Below are positions 1-6,028 of a stretch of 34,590 nucleotides of DNA, in pieces. The stretch lies in contig JANQMH010000043.1 of NCBI GenBank assembly GCA_028280195.1, positions 1-34,590 on the forward strand, in the 5' to 3' direction. Source of the DNA: Exilibacterium sp. (GTDB lineage Bacteria > Pseudomonadota > Gammaproteobacteria > Pseudomonadales > Cellvibrionaceae). Both the position numbers and the translations under genes were made by a program. Each line of letters begins with the position of its first letter. Position 1 is the stretch's first letter. The notes below the pieces were generated by a model. That model saw only the letters and a program-made list of their open reading frames with translations. It did no database searches and was not told the DNA's origin.

Positions 1-1171
1 CCTGCGCCGCCTCGATGGCTTGCGACAGTGGAAAGAAACCGTGTACCGGCAGCCACAGTTCGCCGTCCGAGCCGAGCAGCACCGTGCGCACGCCGCCGAA
101 GGGCTCGGATCTGAAAGCCAGTGGAATACTGTTGGCCATTTCGGTGCCGCCGGCCTGGGAGCAGATATCGGCGGCGAGGTCGACGTGCTCGGCGGCGACC
201 GCCGCGGTATGGCCGTCCAGGGTCATATGCAGGGAGTAGGGCACGTCTTTGAGCAGTTTCTTACCGCTGAGCGCTACCCTGGCCGCATTTTTCAGGCCCC
301 CGCGGCGGGCGATCTTGCCCACCAGTGACAGGCCCTCTTCAAAGGTAAAGCCCTGCTTTTCGAAGCCGTTGTTGTAATAGGGATCGAAGCCGTAGCATTC
401 GGAGGCGATGCCCAGGCGCGCAATGTCGACCTGGGCCTGCAGCATATTCTCCAGCGTTTCGAATTTGTAGGACAGGTAGCCGGTATGCCTGGGTGCGGTG
501 AGCAGCCGCAGCGTGGCTTCCGCCTTGATACCGAATGCGCCGGTATCGGCGGTAAACAGGCCGGTAACGTCCGGGCCAAAATGTCTGTAGAAAGGCTTGG
601 CGTGTTTGTGGGCACCGGACCCGGTTACCAGCACGGAACCGTCGGCCAGCACCACTTTCAGGCCCAGCACACTTTCCGCCGCGGTGTGGTGTACGCCGGA
701 GCCGTGGAACAGGCTGTTCTGTGACAGCGCGCCGCCGACCGTGGCGTAAGCGCCGGACAGCGGCCCCGAATAGGGTGTTCTGAGGCCCAGCGGCTGCAGT
801 GCTTCATGCAGCTTTTTCCAGCTGCAGCCGCACTGCACGGTTACATACATATCCTCGTGATTGATCTCGACGATAGCGTCGAGGCCGGCCATATCCACCA
901 GCACGCTGTTGTCGTTTGCGGGTGTGTAGCCGCTGGTATAGGACATACCGCCGCCACGCGCGAGCACGCTGCAGCCCGCCTTGGCGACAGCGGTCACGGC
1001 GCTGCTGAGGCTGTCGATATCGGTGGGGCGTATGACTGCCAGGGCGATACTGTTTGGGCGAAAACTGAGGTCGGTCGAAAGCAGCGTGCGCCGTTCCAGG
1101 TCGAGGCTGAGCTGATCTGCCCCCAGGATCTGGGTAAGTCCTTCAATAAGCTCGATATTGTTATTGTGCAT
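1..1171 (-). CDS. FAD-linked oxidase (PCMH/GlcD-like), 3' end outside window
   Basis: Reverse-strand reading from the ATG at 1171 stays open for about 390 codons to the window edge, so the C-terminus is missing. The N-terminal half has the PCMH-type FAD-binding pattern: an ARGGGMSY flavin loop, then VLVDMAGLDAIVEI, then VGGALSQNSLFHGSG, followed by an AESVLGLKVVLADG strand typical of glycolate-oxidase/VAO-superfamily flavoproteins. The family oxidises alcohols, hydroxyacids or phenols with a bound FAD; the substrate here is unknown. No in-frame ATG or GTG precedes 1171 before a stop codon, which fixes the start, although the ribosome site is weak. It is divergent from the GntR gene, and its predicted promoter contains the same motif found before the 2136 operon, so I infer it serves the same pathway. 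Fold assignment is confident, function is not. Confidence 0.85.
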   Translation of the reverse strand, partial: MHNNNIELIEGLTQILGADQLSLDLERRTLLSTDLSFRPNSIALAVIRPTDIDSLSSAVTAVAKAGCSVLARGGGMSYTSGYTPANDNSVLVDMAGLDAIVEINHEDMYVTVQCGCSWKKLHEALQPLGLRTPYSGPLSGAYATVGGALSQNSLFHGSGVHHTAAESVLGLKVVLADGSVLVTGSGAHKHAKPFYRHFGPDVTGLFTADTGAFGIKAEATLRLLTAPRHTGYLSYKFETLENMLQAQVDIARLGIASECYGFDPYYNNGFEKQGFTFEEGLSLVGKIARRGGLKNAARVALSGKKLLKDVPYSLHMTLDGHTAAVAAEHVDLAADICSQAGGTEMANSIPLAFRSEPFGGVRTVLLGSDGELWLPVHGFFPLSQAIEAAQ

Positions 1172-1242
1172 TGGCGTATGTCCGAACTGATTGGATGGGA
1201 TGGTGTTACCATATTTGTGTTTATCTCAACGACAGGCAAGAA

Positions 1243-1269
1243 AGTATACTATATTGCATGCAATTTCAA
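1243..1269 (-). promoter_or_regulatory. Predicted promoter and GntR-type operator for the oxidase gene
   Basis: On the minus strand TTGAAA (1269-1264) is followed after 15 nt by TATACT (1248-1243), close to sigma70 hexamers though with a short spacer. The spacer contains the perfect palindrome ATTGCATGCAAT (1253-1264) and the 15-mer CATGCAATATAGTAT (reading 1260 to 1246), which recurs on the plus strand at 2084-2098. The placement suggests repression of the oxidase by the adjacent FCD-type GntR protein. Promoter and operator are inferred from sequence pattern only. Confidence 0.55.
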
Positions 1270-1303
1270 CTGAAGATCAGCAAAGCTGAAATGAGGACTT
1301 AGC

Positions 1304-2050
1304 TTGGATACAAAATCCGGCGCCAACAAAGCGCCCAAAACGACGAGTTCCCCTGCCGTTACAACGGCGGAGGTCAGTAAGGAGCTTGCCGCTCGGCCCC
1401 TGTCTCTGGTCCAGAGAGTGGTCGACGGCATTATTCACGGCGTTTCACGCGGTACCTATGTGCCCGGCCAGCGGCTTATTGCCGCCGATCTGGCGCGCGA
1501 GTTCGATGTCAGTCGCGCCCCTGTGCGCGAGGCGCTGGCGGTGCTGGCCGGCGAGGGCGTGGTGGAGAATATCCCCAACCGCGGCGCCCAGATCCGCCGC
1601 CTGGGCGTCGATCAGCTGAGCGATTTCATGGAGTTTACCGAAGCGATCTGCCGCCTCGGGATTCGCCGCGCCAGCAGTGCCATGCGCACCCCGGAGGCGC
1701 GTGAAGAAATAAGCCAGGCCTTTGAAAATATTGAGAAATATTGGAGTCGAAGATCCGCGCCCGAGTTTGTCAACGCGCTCTACGAGTACCACGAGACACT
1801 CAACCGGCTGTCCGGCAACACTTTTCTCGACTTCTTTTACCGGCGCCCTTATTTCACTTTCTTCAACCGCCTGGTGGCCGACCTGGTGCCGGACAGCGAC
1901 GAGGTCTGGGAGCACTACATCAGCCACTACCGCAGCATTCATCAAAAAGTGCTGGGCGGCAATGTCGAGCGGGCAGAGGCGGAGTTCGTCTCCCATATCG
2001 GCTGGGTACTGGAGATTATGCGGGCCGGTGATTCATCGCGGCCGAGGTAG
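1304..2050 (+). CDS. GntR-family regulator, FCD (FadR-like) subfamily
   Basis: A 248-residue regulator. Residues about 32-100 form the winged helix-turn-helix (the PGQRLIAADLAREFDVSRAP segment, then VREALAVLAGEGVV and PNRGAQIRRL). The C-terminal all-helical half carries the spaced His residues of FCD effector domains (YEYHETLNRLSGN, HYRSIHQKVLGG, VSHIG), which usually bind a metal and an organic acid. The start is a TTG at 1304 preceded by AGGA at 1294-1297; a stop at 1292 excludes anything upstream and the next in-frame Met is past residue 100. It sits between the divergent oxidase and the hydrolase operon, and matching motifs lie in the promoters on both sides, so it is very probably the local repressor. 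The ligand is unknown, presumably a pathway substrate. Confidence 0.9.
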   Translation: MDTKSGANKAPKTTSSPAVTTAEVSKELAARPLSLVQRVVDGIIHGVSRGTYVPGQRLIAADLAREFDVSRAPVREALAVLAGEGVVENIPNRGAQIRRLGVDQLSDFMEFTEAICRLGIRRASSAMRTPEAREEISQAFENIEKYWSRRSAPEFVNALYEYHETLNRLSGNTFLDFFYRRPYFTFFNRLVADLVPDSDEVWEHYISHYRSIHQKVLGGNVERAEAEFVSHIGWVLEIMRAGDSSRPR

Positions 2051-2079
2051 CCGGTCAATATTTACAGGCTGCGCAGCTA

Positions 2080-2108
2080 TTTACATGCAATATAGTATGT
2101 AATATAGT
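2080..2108 (+). promoter_or_regulatory. Predicted sigma70 promoter with embedded GntR-type operator
   Basis: TTTACA (2080-2085) and TATAGT (2103-2108) are separated by exactly 17 nt, and the ATG of the hydrolase follows at 2136. The 15-mer CATGCAATATAGTAT at 2084-2098 fills the spacer and is the inverted copy of the motif in front of the oxidase gene. AATATAGT occurs at 2089-2096 and again at 2101-2108, 12 bp apart, which may be a second binding half-site. A bound repressor here would block RNA polymerase. Confidence 0.6.
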
Positions 2109-2135
2109 GAGGCGAAATATTCAGAGTCTGATTCC

Positions 2136-2942
2136 ATGATAAAAAAAGGCTACGTGGATATATCGCTGGGGCAGGTTCACTACCGGCAGCGCCAGGGCGC
2201 CGGAACAGCGGCCGTCTACCTGCATCAAACCGCCAGTTCGTCGCGCATGTGGGAGCAGGTGATAACCGCATTTACGCCCGGGCGCCGCCACCTGGCATTC
2301 GATACACCGGGCTTTGGCGGCAGCGACGACCCGCCGGGCATGCCTGCGATGGCCGATTACGGCCGCTGGCTTACCGAAGCCATCGACGCCTGCGCTGTCG
2401 GTACCTTCGATCTGGTCGGTCACCACACCGGTGCCTGCATTGCCGCCGAGATCGTTGCCCTGGTACCCGAACGGGTGCGATCGGTGGCGATGATCGGACC
2501 GCTGCCGCTGACGCCCGCCGAGCGCGAGACATTTCGCCAGCACTACAGTACCCCCTTCTCGCCGACAGCCGACGGGCAGTACCTGCTGGATACCTGGGAG
2601 TATCTGCGCCAGCTCGGCGCCGATAGCGAACTGGCGCTGCACCACCGCGAGCTGATCGATACCGTGCGCGCCTACTACGGGCGCTTTCAGGCCTATAGTG
2701 CCGTCTGGGACCAGGACTTCACCGCGCTTTTTCAGGCTATCGACTGTCCGCTGCTGCTGATGTGTGCCGGGGATGATGTGCTCTATCCCTACTTTCAGCG
2801 CGCCGGGAAGATGCGGCCGGAAGCCGGCCGGCGGCAGTTGCGCGGCACAAACTTCGAGCCGGATCAGGACTCGCAGAGTATTGTCGAGGCGCTGCAGGCA
2901 TTCTGGCCGGCACAGCAGGCCGGTGCCGATACGGCGCAGTGA
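2136..2942 (+). CDS. Alpha/beta-hydrolase-fold protein with altered triad (paralogue 1)
   Basis: A 268-residue single-domain alpha/beta-hydrolase with no signal peptide. Landmarks in order are the oxyanion-loop segment LHQTASSS (usually HGxP), FDTPGFGGSD, the nucleophile elbow, and the acid strand LLLMCAGDD (D213/D214). The elbow reads G-H-H-T-G, putting His97 where Ser, Asp or Cys normally sits. The position of the catalytic His reads G-T-N-F, giving Asn239. The protein at 4518 shares all three substitutions and the WDQDF/CPL/MC..DDVL block, so these are conserved changes and not random decay. Family members cleave esters, C-C bonds or epoxides; with this constellation the reaction cannot be assigned and a non-hydrolytic role is possible. 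It is first in an operon of five genes behind a promoter with a GntR-type site. No strong ribosome site precedes the ATG. Confidence 0.88.
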   Translation: MIKKGYVDISLGQVHYRQRQGAGTAAVYLHQTASSSRMWEQVITAFTPGRRHLAFDTPGFGGSDDPPGMPAMADYGRWLTEAIDACAVGTFDLVGHHTGACIAAEIVALVPERVRSVAMIGPLPLTPAERETFRQHYSTPFSPTADGQYLLDTWEYLRQLGADSELALHHRELIDTVRAYYGRFQAYSAVWDQDFTALFQAIDCPLLLMCAGDDVLYPYFQRAGKMRPEAGRRQLRGTNFEPDQDSQSIVEALQAFWPAQQAGADTAQ

Positions 2943-2969
2943 AAACAGTAACGCTATCTGGAGGTGGGG

Positions 2970-3479
2970 ATGGACGATTCGGGCAGACAGCTGCTGCAAG
3001 CGGCCGGCGGACTCGCGCTTGCGGGTGCCGCCGCCGGCTTTTCCGGCAGCGCAAAAGCGGCGGGCGATGACGCCGATACCGCGGTTGCCAAAGCCTTCGA
3101 ACGCCTGGTTGCAGCGCTGAAAGGCGGCGACCTCGAGGGTTTTTATGGCAGCATGCACACCGACTTTGTGATGATCGATGAGGATTCGCCCTACCGGATG
3201 AATAAGGCCGAATTTCAGGACCATATCGGTTTTCATGTCAGCGGTCTGTGGGAACGCTTCGAATGGCTGCCGCTGGCGGCACAGGCCGGCGCCTTTGGCG
3301 ATAGCGGCAGCGTCGTCGGCACCGCCACCTTTCGCGGCAAACCGCGGGATGCCGGGTTTCGCATTCGCCACCTGCTGTTTGCCCAGACCTGGACCCGCAA
3401 CCGCGCCGGCGCCTGGGAGCTGCTGCTCTGGCATCAGAGCCCGGTCGACGGTCATAGCATTGATGTTTCCCCCGGTTGA
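2970..3479 (+). CDS. NTF2-like (SnoaL/DUF4440-type) protein with export-type N-terminus
   Basis: A 169-residue protein. GGAGG at 2960-2964 is 5 nt before the ATG at 2970, which is preferred over an in-frame GTG at 2964. The first about 32 residues look like a cleavable signal: G-R-Q-L-L-Q then an Ala/Gly-rich hydrophobic stretch ending A-K-A-A-G. The GRQLLQ start recalls a Tat motif with only one Arg, so the route is uncertain. The remainder matches the cone-shaped NTF2-like fold (KAFERLVAALKGGDLEGFYG, then FVMIDED, then RGKPRDAGFRIRH). Such domains are small-molecule enzymes or binding proteins (SnoaL cyclases, ketosteroid isomerase, dehydratases). It is a paralogue of the next gene, with shared IDED, K-x-x-F-x-D-H-x-G-F-H and RGKPxxAGFRxRH blocks and an SPG ending. 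The substrate is unknown. Confidence 0.75.
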   Translation: MDDSGRQLLQAAGGLALAGAAAGFSGSAKAAGDDADTAVAKAFERLVAALKGGDLEGFYGSMHTDFVMIDEDSPYRMNKAEFQDHIGFHVSGLWERFEWLPLAAQAGAFGDSGSVVGTATFRGKPRDAGFRIRHLLFAQTWTRNRAGAWELLLWHQSPVDGHSIDVSPG

Positions 3480-3502
3480 GCCCCGAGCGGAGAGCGCCAA
3501 TA

Positions 3503-3925
3503 ATGAAGACAGACAGTAACACGCTGGAAGCCGCATTTCGCGATGCGTTCGCGTTCTTTTCCGGTACGGCCGGTCTCGACGCACTGCTGGATTTTTTCGA
3601 TCAGCGGGCCCTGTTCATAGACGAGGATCATACCAGCGTGCTCGACAAGGCGGCGTTTGGCGATCACCTCGGCTTTCACCTCGACGGTTGCTGGGAATCC
3701 AGGCAGCTGATCACCTACCAACCCAGATTCGTCGTAGCCGGCAGTACCGGTGTTGTCACCACCTACTACACCTTGCGGGGCAAGCCGGTCAATGCGGGCT
3801 TTCGCCTGCGCCACGGTATCGCTTCGGTGTCGTGCTATTGCGATCGGCACCGGGACCAGTGGCGCGCCATGTCACTGGTGCTGGGGCCGATGATCAGCCA
3901 TATCCACAATGCTTCGCCCGGCTAG
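3503..3925 (+). CDS. NTF2-like protein, cytoplasmic paralogue
   Basis: A 140-residue protein starting at the ATG at 3503, preceded by GGAGA at 3489-3493; an in-frame TTG at 3476 overlaps the upstream stop and has no better site. It lacks the export-type N-terminus of its neighbour but repeats its core: FIDEDHTS, KAAFGDHLGFHLDGCW, LRGKPVNAGFRLRH and a final SPG. The helix-rich first 40 residues followed by curved strands fit the NTF2-like/SnoaL fold. The tandem arrangement points to gene duplication followed by relocation of one copy to another compartment or assembly of a heteromer. It is 23 bp from the previous gene and 48 bp from the cupin gene, in the same operon. Catalytic activity is not assignable; the conserved His and Asp of D-H-x-G-F-H are candidate active-site residues. 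Confidence 0.75.
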   Translation: MKTDSNTLEAAFRDAFAFFSGTAGLDALLDFFDQRALFIDEDHTSVLDKAAFGDHLGFHLDGCWESRQLITYQPRFVVAGSTGVVTTYYTLRGKPVNAGFRLRHGIASVSCYCDRHRDQWRAMSLVLGPMISHIHNASPG

Positions 3926-3973
3926 CGCTTGTAGCCGCCACCTACCCGCAGTCAAATTTCGGAGGAATACATC

Positions 3974-4414
3974 ATGCCTGTTGGATTGACGCCCGGTCAG
4001 TACTCCCGTTTTCAGGTTCACAAAATCAGGCCCGAGGATATGGCATCGGCGGCGCTGCTGGATTTGCCGTTTAACGACGGCGTGCAGATCCGCGGGTACA
4101 ATACCGAAATCAATGAACCCGCCGCCCAGGTCGTGGTCGAGGATTTCTTACCGGGCTCCGAGTTTTCCTGGACCTTCGTTCACGACGAGCTGCAGTACGG
4201 TCTTTCCGGTGCCATCGATATCGAAGTGTTTCTGCCGCCGCTATACAGTGAAACGGTAAAGACACGTCTCGATGAAGGCTGTGTTTATCTGTTTCCCGCC
4301 GGTGCGCGCATGCACGTCAAGGTCCTGGGCGACGAGCCCTATCGCCATATCTGTATCTGTGTGCCGAACCCGGGTTATCCGTTTCCGGACGCCGAGAGCA
4401 TGACACCGGCCTGA
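3974..4414 (+). CDS. Cupin-fold protein
   Basis: A 146-residue single-domain protein with GGAGGA at 3961-3966, 7 nt before the ATG. The centre reads like a cupin: PGSEFSWTFVHDELQYGLSG corresponds to motif 1 and CVYLFPAGARMHVKVLG to motif 2, with a closing strand RHICICVPNPGYPFP. The usual metal ligands (two His and a Glu in motif 1, a His in motif 2) are only partly present: the HDE of motif 1 and the His of RMHVKV are the candidates. It could be a metal-dependent isomerase or dioxygenase, or an ectoine-synthase-like or EutQ-like sensor without metal. As a member of the hydrolase/NTF2 operon it probably acts on the same small molecule. Function is not established. Confidence 0.7.
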   Translation: MPVGLTPGQYSRFQVHKIRPEDMASAALLDLPFNDGVQIRGYNTEINEPAAQVVVEDFLPGSEFSWTFVHDELQYGLSGAIDIEVFLPPLYSETVKTRLDEGCVYLFPAGARMHVKVLGDEPYRHICICVPNPGYPFPDAESMTPA

Positions 4415-4453
4415 CCGTCCGGGCGGGTTCAAACTGACTTTTGTCACTGCCAT

Positions 4454-4506
4454 GAAGGTATGGTGAAGGTATCAGAAGGTATCAAGAAAGTATCAAGAAG
4501 GTATGG
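4454..4506 (+). repeat. Five tandem GAAGGTATCA-like repeats before the second hydrolase
   Basis: Copies of GAAGGTAT/GAAAGTAT start at 4454, 4465, 4475, 4486 and 4497, i.e. every 10-11 bp (one helical turn). The last copy ends at the GGAGG used as ribosome site for the next gene. The array could be a cluster of same-face protein sites or a slippage-prone leader that alters expression. Confidence 0.8.
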
Positions 4507-4517
4507 AGGCACTGTCG

Positions 4518-5312
4518 ATGGTAGAGGAAAAGACAGAGAAAAATTATATCCGCGTTGCCGCCGGCCAGATTCACTACCGCCATTGCGCCGGCAGCGGCAC
4601 AGCGCTTGTGTGTCTGCATCAGACCGCCAGCTCATCGGCGATGTTTGCGCGCCTGATGGAAGTCTATGCCGGGCCCCACCCCATTTACGCGCTCGACACA
4701 CCGGGATTCGGCGGCTCCTATGATCCGCCGGGCCAGCCGTCGATGGCCGCCTACGCCGACACACTGGTCGAGGCCCTGTCCGCCCTCGGCATCGATCGCG
4801 CCCATTTGTTTGGCCACCATACCGGCGCCAGTCTGGCGGTGGAGATCGCGGCCAGATATCCGCAACTGGCGGCGTCGCTGATCATGATCGGCCCGGTGGT
4901 CATCAACGCCGACGAGGCGCAGTTGTTCAAGCAGGTTTACCCCAAGGATTTCTCGCCCAGAGCCGATGGCTCGCATCTCAAGCTGATGTGGGACTATGTC
5001 GGTGAAATCGGCGGCAGCGGTTCACTGGCGCTGCAGCAGCGCGAATTTGTCGATACCGCACGCGCCTGGCAGGGGCATATCAAGGTGTATTCAGAGATAT
5101 GGGATCAGGACTTCTGTGCCCTGTATCAGCAGGTACGGTGCCCGCTGATGATCATGTGCTCACCCGATGATGTGCTGTGGACTCTGTTTGAGCGGGCGAA
5201 ATCCATGCGCCCGGATGCCCGGGCCGTCGAACTCGGTGGTACCAACTTTCAGCCCGATGAGGTGCCGGAGGACATTGCGGCCGCAGTGGCTGAATTCGTG
5301 GCTGACCTTTAA
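4518..5312 (+). CDS. Alpha/beta-hydrolase-fold protein with altered triad (paralogue 2)
   Basis: A 264-residue paralogue of the 2136 gene. I place the start at the ATG at 4518, 8 nt after GGAGG (4505-4509), because this matches the paralogue's N-terminus; an in-frame ATG at 4503 lies within the repeat array. Same landmarks: IRVAAGQIHYRH, LHQTASSS, LDTPGFGGSYDPPG, elbow G-H-H-T-G with His101 in the nucleophile place, acid strand MIMCSPDD (D217/D218), and G-T-N-F with Asn243 in the place of the catalytic His. A cap-like insertion (ADGSHLKLMWDY to WDQDFCALYQQ) is conserved with the paralogue. It is separated from the cupin gene by about 100 bp holding the tandem repeats, so it may have its own control. 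The two copies may act on consecutive intermediates or form a heterodimer; this is inference. Confidence 0.88.
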   Translation: MVEEKTEKNYIRVAAGQIHYRHCAGSGTALVCLHQTASSSAMFARLMEVYAGPHPIYALDTPGFGGSYDPPGQPSMAAYADTLVEALSALGIDRAHLFGHHTGASLAVEIAARYPQLAASLIMIGPVVINADEAQLFKQVYPKDFSPRADGSHLKLMWDYVGEIGGSGSLALQQREFVDTARAWQGHIKVYSEIWDQDFCALYQQVRCPLMIMCSPDDVLWTLFERAKSMRPDARAVELGGTNFQPDEVPEDIAAAVAEFVADL

Positions 5313-5444
5313 ACGTGAAGACTGTTGTTTTCATCTCCCGCACCGCCGCGGCAAGGTATAACCCTGAAGTTGGGAAAAAGGCGACAGTGAAAATGTTTAT
5401 TTTATGGCTATTGAAAATTCATTGTCTTGTCGGGTCACTATCAC

Positions 5445-5915
5445 TCAGGCCCGTCCTTCAGGCAGATAGTCCGGCAAATCCCAGCTGTCCCACTGCTGGT
5501 AGATCAGCGACGTTTCGATATGCTTGACTTCCCGCCGCTCGGTAAAGGCGGTGAGCACGAAATCGCGCAGGTGCTCGGTATTGCGCACACTGATCTGTAC
5601 CAGAAAGTCGCTGGCGCCGCTGGTGTGCAATACCCGCTGCACCTCCTCAAAACCGAGCAGGTGCTGGCGAAAGCTCTCCACGCCCCTGCGCGTATGGCGG
5701 GTCAGCTGCACGGCCACCATGGCCTCTATTTCCATACCCATCGCCGCGGCGTTCACCTCGGCGTGGTAGCCCCGCAGCACGCCGCTGGCGCGTAAATACC
5801 GCATCCGTGACAGGCAGGTAGAGGCTGCCAGTCCCACCTGCTCGGCCAGCTCTTTATTCGATATCCGCGCATTCTTCCGCAATTGCTGCACTATTTCGAA
5901 GTCGATTCGGTCCAC
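5445..5915 (-). CDS. Lrp/AsnC-family transcriptional regulator
   Basis: A 156-residue feast/famine regulator. The start is a GTG at 5915 (VDRIDFEIVQQLRKNARISN); no ATG exists upstream in frame. Residues 1-55 form the AsnC helix-turn-helix (ARISNKELAEQVGLAASTCL then SRMRYLRASGVLRGYHAEV). Residues about 65-145 form the RAM/ligand-binding alpha-beta domain (VQLTRHTRRGVESF, VLHTSGASDFLVQISV, VKHIETSLIYQ). Such proteins form dimers to octamers that sense amino acids and usually control the adjacent divergent gene. Here that gene is the PLP-dependent lyase at 6029, with an AT-rich 113-bp gap between. The likely effector is therefore an amino acid, perhaps the lyase substrate. Confidence 0.92.
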   Translation of the reverse strand: MDRIDFEIVQQLRKNARISNKELAEQVGLAASTCLSRMRYLRASGVLRGYHAEVNAAAMGMEIEAMVAVQLTRHTRRGVESFRQHLLGFEEVQRVLHTSGASDFLVQISVRNTEHLRDFVLTAFTERREVKHIETSLIYQQWDSWDLPDYLPEGRA

Positions 5916-6028
5916 GGGCTGTTTCGGTATTGAGATAGAATTAAATTCGGAAATATAAAAAATTATAAGTCATATATTAGGATTTATCGATTATTTCTCG
6001 ATGAATAGGCAATCACGGAGCCCAGGCG
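5916..6028. promoter_or_regulatory. AT-rich divergent control region between lrp-type gene and PLP lyase
   Basis: This 113-bp gap is much richer in A/T than its surroundings, particularly 5935-5998 (runs such as AAATATAAAAAATTATAA). That suits Lrp-family binding, which favours bent AT-rich DNA, and promoters in both directions. TATATT at 5973-5978 is a possible -10 for the rightward gene, but no convincing -35 is placed 16-18 bp upstream. No exact operator can be defined. Confidence 0.4.

Noticed and set aside
2121-3584. 487-codon open frame antisense to the hydrolase and NTF2-like genes
   Set aside because: It covers three genes with good ribosome sites and motifs on the other strand and has no recognisable domain.
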